Part shown: in pieces, positions 17,419 through 26,123 of the stretch
How positions within the stretch are numbered: the first letter of the stretch is position 1
How the letters are laid out: each line of letters opens with the position of its first letter
Assembly (NCBI GenBank): GCA_023381645.1
Contig: JAMCRJ010000089.1
Coordinates: 1-64,000 of the forward strand
DNA length: 64,000 nucleotides
Source: Gammaproteobacteria bacterium
GTDB lineage: Bacteria; Pseudomonadota; Gammaproteobacteria; Acidithiobacillales; Acidithiobacillaceae
Direction of reading: 5' to 3'
Notes under the pieces: model-generated
Databases searched by the model: none
Told to the model about the DNA's origin: nothing
Seen by the model: the letters and a program-made list of their open reading frames with translations, nothing else
Made by a program: the position numbers and the translations under genes

Positions 17419-17864
17419 CAACTGCCGAGGCGGGCCTTCACTTTATCCGCCACCACGGCCATATCCGCACGCCCCTGCATCTGCGGGCGCAGAAAGGTAA
17501 GTACCTTACCCATATCTTTGGGTCCGCTGGCCGCCACCGCTATCATCGCCTCGTTGATCAGTCCGTCAATCTCGCCGGGTGACAGTGCCTCCGGCAGATA
17601 GACTGCAAGAAAAAGAATTTCTGATTCTTCCTTTTCGGCAAGGTCCGGACGCCCGCCGGCAATAAACTGACTGGCAGAATCTTTGCGCTGTTTGATCAGC
17701 TTATCCACGATGCGCAACGCTTCGGCATCATCAAGCTCACGGCGCTCGTCAATTTCCCGCTGTTTGATCGCCGCGAGGAGCATACGAATAGTCCCAAGAC
17801 GCTCGGCTTCCCGGGCGCGCATGGCGGACTTCATATCCTCCTGGATGCGCTCACGTAGTGTCAT
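17418..17864 (-). CDS. yqeY: GatB/YqeY domain protein
   Basis: The 148-aa protein is a stand-alone YqeY domain related to the tRNA-binding tail of GatB amidotransferase subunits; its own role is not settled. The start [17 protein letters not shown] and the internal IRMLLAAIKQREID are typical, as are YLPEALS near residue 105 and the GPKDMGKVL segment near residue 122. It begins directly at the end of rpsU (one-base overlap at 17864) and overlaps mutS2 at its stop. rpsU-yqeY-dnaG order is widespread in proteobacteria, which supports the assignment. Confidence 0.93.
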   Translation of the reverse strand: MTLRERIQEDMKSAMRAREAERLGTIRMLLAAIKQREIDERRELDDAEALRIVDKLIKQRKDSASQFIAGGRPDLAEKEESEILFLAVYLPEALSPGEIDGLINEAMIAVAASGPKDMGKVLTFLRPQMQGRADMAVVADKVKARLGS

Positions 17865-18079
17865 CAGTAGAGCCGGACCAGACGCATGGACTGACGACGC
17901 ATACGCTTCAACGCCCGCTTGCGGGCAGCAGCAGCCTTACGCTTGCGCTCTTCCGTGGGCTTTTCGTAGAATTCGCGACGCCTTACTTCGGTAAGGACAC
18001 CTGCCTTTTCGCAGGAACGTTTGAAACGCCGCAACGCGACTTCGAAAGGCTCATTTTCTTTGACACGAACAGTTGGCAT
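17864..18079 (-). CDS. rpsU: 30S ribosomal protein S21
   Basis: The 71-aa basic protein is bS21, which sits on the small-subunit platform near the 3' end of 16S rRNA and helps initiation. The sequence opens [21 protein letters not shown] and shows [14 protein letters not shown] and a basic tail. The open frame extends upstream, but MPTVRV is the conserved start. It is the first gene of the macromolecular synthesis operon and lies divergent from the sigma factor gene at 18368, with promoters expected in the AT-rich 18080-18330 interval. Confidence 0.97.
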   Translation of the reverse strand: MPTVRVKENEPFEVALRRFKRSCEKAGVLTEVRRREFYEKPTEERKRKAAAARKRALKRMRRQSMRLVRLY

Positions 18080-18367
18080 AGAAGGATTCCGACCTCTTTG
18101 GATAAGGGTAGCGAGAAAGGGGCCGATTATAGGCAGATCAACGACCAGAGTCAAAAGCCCCCTGGCCGCCCGCCGCCATGACCCTGCCGGGGTCGGCACC
18201 CATCGGAAGACCAGCACCGTTGTTGCTAAAACCACAAAACATTCGTTGCCAGCCCTTGACAGCCCGATCAAAAAGAATCCTAATATACGAATGGCTAAAG
18301 CGCTTTTAAAATATAAAATTAGGCGATAATGTTACAACGCCTTGTGACGAGGATCGGGGAGATCGTG

Positions 18368-19225
18368 ATGCACACCGAAGCCAGAGAATTGGGGGGGTCA
18401 GATATTCCGGAGATGGGTCCTGTCATCGATCCGCCGCCTTTGAATGATTTCATGGACGACGAAAACATCGGGCCGTTTCTCAGCCAGAAGCAGGAACTGC
18501 AACTCATCCAACGCTTGCGTCGGGGCGACGAGAGCGCCCGCGCCACACTGATCTCCGCGCACATGCCCTTGGTGCGGGCGGTCGCCAGGGGTTATCGCAA
18601 TAAAGGACTCAGTCAGGAAGACCTCCTTCAGGAGGGTTACATGGGCCTGCTGCGTGCCGCCGACCGCTTTCAGGAAGGCCTAGGCACACGTTTCTCCAGT
18701 TATGCGACCTGGTGGATCCGCGAGGCGATGCAGCGGGCGCTCATTCGTTCCCGCTTCATCCGCCTGCCCGATTACCTTGCCAAGTCCCTGCATGCTTATA
18801 TGCAGCGCGGAGCGGAGGAAGACAGCGACGCCGAAGTGCGCAGGGAGCAGCGGCGTGAAGCCCTGGGGGTGCGCGAGAGTACCATGCGCGCCCTGGATTT
18901 CGCGGACATCCGCGTCTTCTCGCTCGAAGAGGAAACATCCGACGGACCGGGCCGCATCGAACAGGTGATCGGCGACGTTGCCAGTCCGGACGGCGACTAT
19001 GACCGTGATGCCATCTGCAAGGCACTGCGGGAACATCTGACCGAACTCAATGAAAAACAACGTGAAGTCATGTTCTTTCGCTACGGCATGCATGGTGATG
19101 CGCCCATGACCCTGGAAGCCGTCGCCGAGCGGATGGGCGTCAGTCGCGAGGCGGTAAGACAGTTGCAGGTGCGGGCCCTGACCCGTCTGCGTCAGTCGTT
19201 GAGCGAGAGCGGCTGGGGTTGCTGA
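18368..19225 (+). CDS. Sigma-70 family factor, RpoH/RpoS-like
   Basis: The 285-aa protein is an alternative sigma factor. Region 2 has LSQEDLLQEGYMGLLRAADRFQ and RFSSYATWWIREAMQRALI; region 4 has [31 protein letters not shown]. The short region 3 and the GLSQEDLLQEG wording recall RpoH, whereas SSYATWWIRE recalls RpoS/RpoD, so the exact class is open and no symbol is given. The chosen ATG is preceded by GGGGAG at ideal distance; the upstream ATG at 18329 has a weaker site. Its 3' end overlaps the convergent rdgB gene by 34 bp. A second sigma factor beside the rpoD operon suggests a stress or stationary-phase regulator. Confidence 0.88.
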   Translation: MHTEARELGGSDIPEMGPVIDPPPLNDFMDDENIGPFLSQKQELQLIQRLRRGDESARATLISAHMPLVRAVARGYRNKGLSQEDLLQEGYMGLLRAADRFQEGLGTRFSSYATWWIREAMQRALIRSRFIRLPDYLAKSLHAYMQRGAEEDSDAEVRREQRREALGVRESTMRALDFADIRVFSLEEETSDGPGRIEQVIGDVASPDGDYDRDAICKALREHLTELNEKQREVMFFRYGMHGDAPMTLEAVAERMGVSREAVRQLQVRALTRLRQSLSESGWGC

Positions 19226-19815
19226 CGCTCCGCCAGCAACTCCAGCAGCCTGCGTAAGGCCGCCGCCCTGTGGCTGTGTTCGTTTTTTTTCTTCAGGCTC
19301 CACTGCGCCGCGCTGCCGGATCCATGCGTGGGCCAAAACAGGGGATCGTAGCCAAAACCCCCATCGCCGGCAGGATGCTCACCAATAGTCCCTCTCCAAA
19401 AGCCCTGGGCCACCAGTGGCGAAGGGTCGGCGGCAAATTCCAGAAAAACCATGCAAGCCACATAATAAGCAGCACGGGACTCCCCCCGCGCCTCGGCCAG
19501 CATGCTCAGCAACCTGGCGTTATTGGCTGCGTCGCTGGCGTCCGGGCCAGCATAGCGCGCGGAGTAAATGCCGGGGGCTCCCTGGAGATAGGGCACACAG
19601 AGCCCGGAATCTTCGGCGAGCGCCGCCATACCACTTTGCGAGGCGGCGTGACGTGCCTTGAGCAATGCATTTTCCACAAAGGTAATGCCTGTTTCTTCAA
19701 TACCGGCGATGCCCAGTTCCGCCTGGCTGACGAGCGCGAAGCCACGGGCGGCGAGCAGCGGTTGCAACTCCCGTAACTTGCCGACATTGCTCGTGGCCAG
19801 CAGCAAGGGCGTCAT
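19192..19815 (-). CDS. rdgB: XTP/dITP diphosphatase
   Basis: The 207-aa enzyme removes non-canonical purine triphosphates (dITP, XTP) from the nucleotide pool. Family motifs are visible: [13 protein letters not shown] at the N-terminus, [13 protein letters not shown] near residue 44, LAEDSGLCV near residue 64, GFGYDPLF near residue 153 and [10 protein letters not shown] near the C-terminus. The ATG overlaps the rph stop (ATGA), so translation is coupled; rph-rdgB is a common pair. It converges on the sigma factor gene with overlapping 3' ends. Confidence 0.95.
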   Translation of the reverse strand: MTPLLLATSNVGKLRELQPLLAARGFALVSQAELGIAGIEETGITFVENALLKARHAASQSGMAALAEDSGLCVPYLQGAPGIYSARYAGPDASDAANNARLLSMLAEARGESRAAYYVACMVFLEFAADPSPLVAQGFWRGTIGEHPAGDGGFGYDPLFWPTHGSGSAAQWSLKKKNEHSHRAAALRRLLELLAERQQPQPLSLND

Positions 19816-20540
19816 GAACGGGCTTCCGGACACTCCTGATGCTGACGGGCCACCAATTCGGCGATCCCCTTGCGCGCCAGCGCCAGCATTTCAGCCATCT
19901 GTTCCGCACTGAACACCGCGCCCTCCGCAGTTCCCTGTACTTCCACAAAGGCGCCGGCGCCGGTCATCACCACATTCATATCCACATCGGCATTGCTGTC
20001 TTCGGCGTAGTCGAGATCCAGCACCGCCTGCCCCTGATAAATACCTACCGAGACGGCAGCCACCCAGTCCCGCAGGGGGTTATTCTGAAGCTGGCCCGCA
20101 GCACGCAGATGCTGGACGGCATCGGCTACCGCCAGACAAGCGCCGGTAATGCTGGCGGTACGGGTTCCCCCATCGGCCTGAAGCACATCACAATCCACCC
20201 AGATAGTGCGTTCGCCCAAAGCTTGCAGATCCACGGCGGCGCGCAGACTGCGCCCGATAAGGCGCTGGATTTCATGGGTGCGCCCGCCAATACGGCCTTT
20301 GGCGGACTCCCGTGCCACCCGCTCCCGGGTGGCACGCGGCAACATGCTGTATTCCGCCGTCACCCACCCCTTGCCAGCGCCGCGCAGGAAGGGCGGTACC
20401 TTTTCTTCGACGCTGGCGGTGCATAGCACCTTGGTATCGCCGCAGGCTATCAGCACCGAACCTTCAGCATGCTTGGTAAAATTTCTGGTGACTTGTACCG
20501 GACGCAAGGCGTCTGCATTTCTTCCGCTGGGACGTATCAT
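19812..20540 (-). CDS. rph: Ribonuclease PH
   Basis: The 242-aa phosphorolytic exoribonuclease trims the 3' ends of tRNA precursors. It opens [21 protein letters not shown], carries [19 protein letters not shown], the [20 protein letters not shown] loop and [14 protein letters not shown], all in RNase PH order. The open frame begins further upstream but MIRPSGR is the conserved start. It forms a two-gene unit with rdgB. It is divergent from the cyclic-nucleotide-binding gene at 20681. Confidence 0.96.
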   Translation of the reverse strand: MIRPSGRNADALRPVQVTRNFTKHAEGSVLIACGDTKVLCTASVEEKVPPFLRGAGKGWVTAEYSMLPRATRERVARESAKGRIGGRTHEIQRLIGRSLRAAVDLQALGERTIWVDCDVLQADGGTRTASITGACLAVADAVQHLRAAGQLQNNPLRDWVAAVSVGIYQGQAVLDLDYAEDSNADVDMNVVMTGAGAFVEVQGTAEGAVFSAEQMAEMLALARKGIAELVARQHQECPEARS

Positions 20541-20680
20541 TGGAAATACTCGTTGGAGGTGGTGGGGCATTGTATCGTGAGGAGACGGGAGGATTCAAAA
20601 TACAGTGCGGCGCAGCACTGTCCCTCATCCCTTTTCCCCCCCTATAATAATAAAAAGTCCGCTTCTCGGAGGAACAAACC

Positions 20681-21175
20681 ATGCCCGGCATTGACCACAT
20701 AGAGATCGCCCAGTTTCTCAAACAACATCATCTGGCCCAGTCTCTGACCATCAGCGAAATCCAGACCCTCGCAGAATACGTCACCCACGCCCAATTTCAT
20801 CTGGATCAGGTGATTGCCGAATGGGGCTCTCTGGGAGAGGCTCTGTTCTTCTGCGTCAAGGGTGAAATGGCCATCGTTCACCACACAGCCGACGGCGACG
20901 AAGTAGAAGTGGTCCGAGTGCATGACGGCGAAATGGCCGGAGAAATGTCCTTTTTTGATCGTCAGCCACGTAGCGCCCGAATCGTTGCCAAAAGCGAAGA
21001 CACCCAGGTGCTGGTCCTGACCCGCGCCCGGTATCAGCGCCTGAAGGTGGAAAAACCGTATATCACCGTGAATATTCTGGAGCAGGCCATCATCAGTCTG
21101 GACCATTTGTTTCGCAATCTTTCTCAGGGTTACACGGACTTCTCTACCTATATTTATGGCAAGGGCAAGCGCTAG
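20681..21175 (+). CDS. Cyclic nucleotide-binding domain protein without HTH
   Basis: The 164-aa protein contains a CRP-like beta-roll sensor: the segment AEWGSLGEALFFCVKGEMAIVHH, the loop GEMAGEMSFFDRQPRSARIVA and VLVLTRARYQRL. In CRP the phosphate-binding cassette reads GELGLF...RSA; here it is GEMSFFDRQPRSARI, so a nucleotide could bind. There is no C-terminal HTH, so it is not a classical transcription factor; it probably acts by protein contact. The ribosome binding site TCGGAGG precedes the ATG. It converges with the LON-domain gene, 27 bp apart. Confidence 0.85.
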   Translation: MPGIDHIEIAQFLKQHHLAQSLTISEIQTLAEYVTHAQFHLDQVIAEWGSLGEALFFCVKGEMAIVHHTADGDEVEVVRVHDGEMAGEMSFFDRQPRSARIVAKSEDTQVLVLTRARYQRLKVEKPYITVNILEQAIISLDHLFRNLSQGYTDFSTYIYGKGKR

Positions 21176-21202
21176 ATCTTGTCGCCGCCCGGAGTTTTTT
21201 CC

Positions 21203-21760
21203 CTACGCGCCGCCGCGCTGGCTGAGTAACTCCGCAATCCGGCGCAAACGCTCCAGAGGATCCTGAAGAACCAGCAACTGCTGCTTTTCTTCGGGGGAGG
21301 CGGGCAGCGCCTGCGCCAGGACCATTCCGGCGCTGCTGGCGTCTATTCCGGCAGCGGGCACCTTGCCGATCAAATCCTCAAGGATAGGGTACAACGGCTG
21401 GTTTTCCCGACCCATTGGCACGGTGGGCTCTTCGGCCCAGGGATGGATGGAGGCTACCGCCAGTTGTCCCTCATAATGCCAGTCCTGGATGGTGAAACGT
21501 TTCTGTCCACGCACCTGAATCTGGAGAATGCCGGCCTCGCCTCCCCAGTCCACAATGCGTGCTAGGGTGCCTACCAATTCCGGCTCCGCATGGCCATCGC
21601 CCCGGGAGTGGCTGAGGCAAATGCCAAAATCCCGACCCTGCCGCAGTGAGGCGCTGATCATGTCCAGATAACGTGGCTCAAAAATACGCAGCCCTAATAA
21701 AGCCTTGGGGAAAAGTACCGTTCGGAGTAAAAATAGGGGCGTCCAGTCCGTATCCGTCAC
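21203..21760 (-). CDS. LON substrate-binding domain protein
   Basis: The 185-aa protein is a stand-alone LON N-terminal (substrate-binding) domain, without the AAA+ or protease parts of Lon. Landmarks are PLFLLRTVLFPKALLGLRIFEPRYLDMI (given as PLFLLRTVLFP and LRIFEPRYLDM), GVGI-like GICLSH near residue 48, and a helical C-terminal half with DPLERLRRIAELL. Such proteins are common in proteobacteria and their task is unclear. It is divergent from hemW, only 24 bp away, so promoters must overlap the gene starts. Confidence 0.85.
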   Translation of the reverse strand: MTDTDWTPLFLLRTVLFPKALLGLRIFEPRYLDMISASLRQGRDFGICLSHSRGDGHAEPELVGTLARIVDWGGEAGILQIQVRGQKRFTIQDWHYEGQLAVASIHPWAEEPTVPMGRENQPLYPILEDLIGKVPAAGIDASSAGMVLAQALPASPEEKQQLLVLQDPLERLRRIAELLSQRGGA

Positions 21761-21784
21761 CTGTCACACCTCTCGCGAGTACCC

Positions 21785-22942
21785 ATGAACCCCACCCTGA
21801 TACCACCGTCGTCGTATTCGCTCTACGTGCATCTGCCTTGGTGCAAGGCCAAGTGCCCCTATTGCGATTTCAATTCCCACGCGGCCGACCGCATCCCGGC
21901 GGAACGCTATCTGGCCGCATTGATCGCCGATCTGGACCGCGAACTGCCGCGCATCTGGGGACGCCGTGTGCAGACTGTTTTTATCGGTGGCGGTACCCCC
22001 AGCCTCTTTCCACCAGAAATCATCGACCGCCTGATCTCGGCGATCCGCGCCCGCCTGCGACCGCACTCCCGGGTGGAAATCACCCTGGAGGCCAACCCGG
22101 GAGCGATAGAGGCTGCCTCGTTCCGCGCCTTCCGGGACGTGGGCATCACCCGGCTCTCGTTAGGCATCCAGTCTTTCAATGACGATGCTCTGCAACGCCT
22201 CGGGCGTATCCATGATGCGGCCGCAGCCCACCGGGCCGTGGAGCTCGCCATCGCGGCTGAATTCGAGAGCTATAATCTTGATCTCATTCTTGCCCTGCCG
22301 GGGCAGGATCTCGCCGCAGCACAGGCCGATCTGCGCGCGGCGTTGGACTATGCGCCCCCTCATCTGTCCCTCTATCAACTCACGCTGGAAGCCGGAACCC
22401 CATTTTCAACCCATCCACCCGCCGATCTGCCAGACAGCGACCAAGCCGCCGACATGGAAGATATCCTGCGCCGGCAACTCCGGGAGGCCGGCATGGAGCG
22501 CTACGAAATATCCGCCCATGCTCGGCCCGGTCATCGCTGCCAGCACAACCGCAACTACTGGCTTTATGGTGACTATATCGGCATCGGCGCTGGAGCGCAC
22601 GGCAAAATCACCCTTCCCGAAGGCATCTGGCGCAGCCGCAAACCCAGCCGCCCCGAAAGTTATATGGACGATGCGCTCAGTGGTCTCGGCATCCTCGGCG
22701 ACTGGGAGCCAATTTTATCCGCCGACAGGCCCTTCGAGTTCATGCTCAACGCGTTGCGCCTGACCGATGGCTTCCCGGTAGCGATCTTCCCGGAACGGAC
22801 CGGCCTGTCTCTGCAGCTCCTTCAACCGCAACTCCGCCGGGCCGAACGCGACGGGCTGGTGGTCATGGAAGATGGTATCCTGCGGCCCACAGCGCTCGGG
22901 CTCAACTTCTATAATGACCTCTGCGTGCGTTTCGTACCGTGA
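21785..22942 (+). CDS. hemW: Heme chaperone HemW
   Basis: The 385-aa radical SAM family protein is the housekeeping HemW, formerly called oxygen-independent coproporphyrinogen oxidase-like; it binds heme and delivers it to membrane respiratory enzymes. SLYVHLPWCKAKCPYCDFNSH carries the CxxxCxxC cluster site near residue 24, VFIGGGTPSLF the SAM element near residue 63, and LSLGIQSFNDDALQRLGR and GAGAHGKI follow. It lacks the extra N-terminal cysteine region of true HemN. In many genomes it neighbours rdgB and rph, and here all three are within 3 kb, which supports the identity. Confidence 0.93.
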   Translation: MNPTLIPPSSYSLYVHLPWCKAKCPYCDFNSHAADRIPAERYLAALIADLDRELPRIWGRRVQTVFIGGGTPSLFPPEIIDRLISAIRARLRPHSRVEITLEANPGAIEAASFRAFRDVGITRLSLGIQSFNDDALQRLGRIHDAAAAHRAVELAIAAEFESYNLDLILALPGQDLAAAQADLRAALDYAPPHLSLYQLTLEAGTPFSTHPPADLPDSDQAADMEDILRRQLREAGMERYEISAHARPGHRCQHNRNYWLYGDYIGIGAGAHGKITLPEGIWRSRKPSRPESYMDDALSGLGILGDWEPILSADRPFEFMLNALRLTDGFPVAIFPERTGLSLQLLQPQLRRAERDGLVVMEDGILRPTALGLNFYNDLCVRFVP

Positions 22943-22956
22943 TAACAGCACCTCAC

Positions 22957-23268
22957 TCAGTCCCGTCCTGCCATCCTGGCTTCGTGGCCGACGATCGAGC
23001 CTTCGCTGAACAAATACGCATGCAATTCCTTATCCAGACGCGGTATTTTGCGGCGCAGCCACTCGAGGACCATAGCGGCATGTTCAATTTCTTCATCCCG
23101 GTTGTGTTCCAGCACCTGCCTGAGAATAGGATCGGTGCAGGCATCAGCGCGCTGCTGGTACCAGTCAACCGCCTCAAACTCCTCCATGAGCGAAGAAATG
23201 GCTCGGTGGATATCCATGGTTTCGAGAGACAGAGACTCGGGGGATTCATGCAACGCTTCATGTGCCAT
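22957..23268 (-). CDS. Encapsulated ferritin-like protein (EncFtn), orphan
   Basis: The 103-aa protein matches the EncFtn family, half-size ferritins that form ring-shaped decamers and oxidise iron inside encapsulin shells. Family features are RHRAI-like DIHRAISSLMEEFEAVDWYQQRADA near residue 20 (shown as AISSLMEEFEAVDWY), the metal-binding HNRDEEIEHAAM near residue 55, and LEWLRRKIP. The start at 23268 has a strong AAGGAG at ideal distance. No encapsulin shell gene lies next to it: upstream is a divergent pseudouridine synthase and downstream the convergent hemW. The C-terminus (GHEARMAGRD) shows no obvious encapsulin-targeting tail. Confidence 0.8.
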   Translation of the reverse strand: MAHEALHESPESLSLETMDIHRAISSLMEEFEAVDWYQQRADACTDPILRQVLEHNRDEEIEHAAMVLEWLRRKIPRLDKELHAYLFSEGSIVGHEARMAGRD

Positions 23269-23291
23269 GATCGACTCCTTCGGGCGGTCTG

Positions 23292-24086
23292 GTGAAACAT
23301 CCTTCAGATGATAGTCCAAAGTTTGGGCAAGACCAAAGTGCCCCCCGCTTTGGGCTGGCCCGCATCCTGTCCAAAACGGGGGTGTGTTCCCGGACCGTTG
23401 CGGTGGAATGGATTCGTGCCGGGCGGGTTGAGGTAGACGGTCGCCGGATCCTCGATCCCGAGGCACGCTTCCCCCTGTCCAGCCCCGGTATCCGGGTCGA
23501 TGGTCTTGACGTCACCGCCAGCACCCGCCAGGTTTTGCTGCTACACAAGCCGCGCGGCATTCTTACTACTCACCGGGATGAAAGAGGACGTGCCACCGTA
23601 TACGACCTGCTGCCCGGGAGTCCATGGCTGGCACCCGTCGGACGCCTGGATCAGGCCAGCTCCGGCCTGCTGCTTTTCAGCAACGATCCACACTGGGCGC
23701 AACGACTGCTGGATCCGGATCAGCATGTGGCCAAGACCTATCATGTACAGATTCGTCCGCCCCTCTCTACCGGCACTGCAGCCCAACTCGCGGCTGGCTC
23801 CGTGCTCGACGGTGAACCGTGCCTGCCGATGCAGATCAGGGAGTTACGCTGCGGTGGCAAAACCCAATGGCTGGAGTTTATTTTGCAGGAAGGGCGCAAC
23901 CGCCAGATTCGGCGCCTCCTTGCCGCCTGTGATAGGGAAGTATTGCGACTGATTCGCGTAGCGGTGGGAAATCTGCCTCTCGGCGAACTGCGGGCCGGCG
24001 AATGGCGCTGGTTGCGTAGTGATGAAGAAGAGTTGCTACGTCAGACGCCCACGCTCCGTGATACCCCCTACCTGCCGCCGGAATGA
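23292..24086 (+). CDS. rRNA pseudouridine synthase, RsuA/RluB/RluE type
   Basis: The 264-aa enzyme isomerises a uridine of rRNA. An S4 RNA-binding domain comes first (RILSKTGVCSRTVAVEWIRAGRVEVDG, given as LSKTGVCSRTVA and AGRVEVDG), then the catalytic domain with HKPRGILTTHRDERGR, the catalytic aspartate in VGRLDQASSGLLLFSND near residue 118, KTYHV and the C-terminal EGRNRQIRRLLAA. Which member (RsuA, RluB, RluE) cannot be settled by eye. It starts with GTG only 23 bp from the divergent ferritin gene. Confidence 0.9.
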   Translation: MKHPSDDSPKFGQDQSAPRFGLARILSKTGVCSRTVAVEWIRAGRVEVDGRRILDPEARFPLSSPGIRVDGLDVTASTRQVLLLHKPRGILTTHRDERGRATVYDLLPGSPWLAPVGRLDQASSGLLLFSNDPHWAQRLLDPDQHVAKTYHVQIRPPLSTGTAAQLAAGSVLDGEPCLPMQIRELRCGGKTQWLEFILQEGRNRQIRRLLAACDREVLRLIRVAVGNLPLGELRAGEWRWLRSDEEELLRQTPTLRDTPYLPPE

Positions 24087-24201
24087 TCCTAACCTAACCT
24101 TGTGGCGCAGAGGCCTCCCTATATTAGATATCTATGGTATTCACATATCAATAGAATTAATATATGTTAGATATGCCTTATTTACTGATGAGGACGATGC
24201 T

Positions 24202-24360
24202 ATGGAACAGGAAATGGAACAGGAATTCGAGCTCATCTCCCTAATTTATCAGCTTGAAGAAGCAGGATGCTGCTTTGCCGGTGTCACTGACGAGCAACTT
24301 CAACAGGCATTTTCAGACGGCCGGGACCTGCGGAATCTGGCCGTGTTGCCTGCCGCTTGA
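24202..24360 (+). CDS. Small acidic hypothetical protein
   Basis: A 52-aa frame from the ATG at 24202, with a GAGGA run upstream and a strong terminator 20 bp behind it. The product begins MEQEMEQEFELISLIYQLEE and has LEEAGCC and TDEQLQQAF. It is acidic and predicted helical, and I do not recognise a family. The close fit between start, stop and terminator makes it more than a chance frame. The longer frame from 24019 is less likely. Confidence 0.55.
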   Translation: MEQEMEQEFELISLIYQLEEAGCCFAGVTDEQLQQAFSDGRDLRNLAVLPAA

Positions 24361-24379
24361 GCGTCTACTGCCTTGACCG

Positions 24380-24402
24380 GCCGGCCTACGGGCCGGCTTT
24401 TT
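24380..24402 (+). terminator. Strong rho-independent terminator
   Basis: GCCGGCC (24380-24386) pairs perfectly with GGCCGGC (24391-24397) around a TACG loop and is followed by TTTTT. It closes the small acidic gene or the pseudouridine synthase transcript. Confidence 0.9.
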
Positions 24403-24443
24403 CATGACGACGGGATGGTGTCTCACGCGATGAAGCCACGGGC

Positions 24444-24487
24444 TTGCCAGACCGTGGCACCCACCTTATAGTGACCGAACGGTCGGT
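24444..24487 (+). promoter_or_regulatory. Promoter with TetR-like palindrome upstream of DHA2 pump
   Basis: TTGCCA (24444-24449) and TATAGT (24467-24472) are spaced by 17 bp, a good sigma-70 promoter. The imperfect palindrome ACCGAACGGTCGGT (24474-24487) covers the expected start of transcription. The shape is like TetR-family operators of drug pumps, but no tetR gene is adjacent, so the repressor would act in trans. Inference from sequence shape only. Confidence 0.5.
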
Positions 24488-24578
24488 ATCCGGGCTGGCG
24501 CATTCGTCGGGCCGGCGTCGGCGTGCGCAAAGCGGATCGGTACCTGAAGGACCATCCGCCCCAGAGAGGAGCCCATCC

Positions 24579-26114
24579 GTGGCACAAGAGAGCCCGGCTT
24601 CACGTCTTACCATTACGGTCGCGGTCATGCTGGCGGTAGTCATGCAGGTGCTCGACCTGACTATTGTCAATGTAGCGCTGACCTACATGCGCGGCTCCCT
24701 GCATGCCAACAGCGATCAGATCACCTGGGTGCTCACCAGTTACATGGTCGCCAATGTGATTGTCCTGCCCCTCACCGGGTTACTGGTGGAACGCTATGGT
24801 CAACGCACCATCATGCTTTGGAGTGTGGTCGGCTTTGTGATTTCTTCCGTGCTCTGCGGGCAGTCCCATGGTCTGGTGGAAATCGTGCTCTGGCGTTTCC
24901 TGCAAGGCATTTTTGGTGCTTCTCTGGCCCCCGTAGGGCAAACCATCATGCTCGGCGCCTACCCGTCCGACAAGCGTGGCCAGGCCATGGCCATTCTCGG
25001 CATGGGCATCATGCTGGGTCCGATCCTGGGTCCTACCCTGGGCGGCTATCTGACGGACACGCTCAGTTGGCGCTGGGTGTTCTATGTGAATATTCCCTTT
25101 GGTATCATCGCTTACCTGCTCATGCGGACCATTCCCGACGGCGGCAAGAGCACCACTCCCCGTCCAGTGGACTGGACAGGCTTCGCGCTGATGGCCGTAG
25201 GGCTGGGCAGCCTTCAAGGCATGCTGAGCCTGGGTGATCAGTATAACTGGTTCAGTTCGCGGACCATCATCATCCTGACCATCTGCGCCATTTTAGGTAT
25301 GCTTTTTTTCGTCTGGCGCTCTCTGAGCACACCCTATCCCGTAGTGGATTTGCGTCTGCTCAAAGATCGGAATCTGTCCATCGGCAGCATGGGGATCGGC
25401 ATATTCGGTCTCGCCCTCTTCGGAACCATGGTGATTCTGCCTATCATGCTGGAGGGTCTGATGCGCTATGAGGCATTTACTGCGGGACTAGTGATGGCAC
25501 CGCAGGGTATCGGTGCCATGATCGCTATGATGTTCGCGGGGCGCATGCTGGGGCGTGGCGTCAATCCACGCAATATCGTGTTGGTGGGCATCGTTTTCGG
25601 AGCATTCGGCACTTATCTCACCACCCTCTACAATCTGGATATCAGCATGGCCTGGGTGATCTGGCCCAGTTTCATTCGCGGTATCGGATTTGGCCTGGTG
25701 ACAATCCCGCTCTTCACCCTGGCTTTTACGACCCTCAAAAAAGCCCAACAGGCGGAGGGCTCGGGCATTTTCAACCTGATGCGGACCCTGGGCGGAAGCA
25801 TCGGTATCGCCATCGTTTCGACGGTGGTGACTCAGGAAACACAGGCTGGCTGGAATCAGATGGGAGGGGTCATCAATCCGTTCAATCCAGCTTTTCACCG
25901 GTATCTTACGGCAGCAGGCCTGACTCCGGGGCCGACGACCTGGCAGGTACTGGGTAACGTCGTCGTTTATGACCAAGCGAACATGCGCGGAACGCTGGAT
26001 GCCTTTATGCTGGTTTTTTATGGCTTTCTGGTTTTGATTCCGCTGATCATGTTCCTGAAGAAACCACCCGGCAGCTCAGCAAGCGTGGCGCAGGTAGCGC
26101 ACTTCGGCGAATAA
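24579..26114 (+). CDS. DHA2-family drug efflux MFS transporter (EmrB/QacA-like)
   Basis: The 511-aa protein has the 14-helix layout of DHA2 drug:proton antiporters. LDLTIVNVALTYM, the D in helix 1 and the motif-C-like segment GIMLGPILGPTLGGYL near residue 150 are clear, as is RRxxGQ-like VERYGQRTI. The GTG at 24579 is chosen because AGAGGAG lies 9 bp upstream; the frame is open further left to 24444 but that part is not homologous. No EmrA-type adaptor is present, so it either works alone or pairs with a partner elsewhere. Substrates unknown. Confidence 0.88.
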   Translation: MAQESPASRLTITVAVMLAVVMQVLDLTIVNVALTYMRGSLHANSDQITWVLTSYMVANVIVLPLTGLLVERYGQRTIMLWSVVGFVISSVLCGQSHGLVEIVLWRFLQGIFGASLAPVGQTIMLGAYPSDKRGQAMAILGMGIMLGPILGPTLGGYLTDTLSWRWVFYVNIPFGIIAYLLMRTIPDGGKSTTPRPVDWTGFALMAVGLGSLQGMLSLGDQYNWFSSRTIIILTICAILGMLFFVWRSLSTPYPVVDLRLLKDRNLSIGSMGIGIFGLALFGTMVILPIMLEGLMRYEAFTAGLVMAPQGIGAMIAMMFAGRMLGRGVNPRNIVLVGIVFGAFGTYLTTLYNLDISMAWVIWPSFIRGIGFGLVTIPLFTLAFTTLKKAQQAEGSGIFNLMRTLGGSIGIAIVSTVVTQETQAGWNQMGGVINPFNPAFHRYLTAAGLTPGPTTWQVLGNVVVYDQANMRGTLDAFMLVFYGFLVLIPLIMFLKKPPGSSASVAQVAHFGE

Positions 26115-26123
26115 AGGCCGGGT

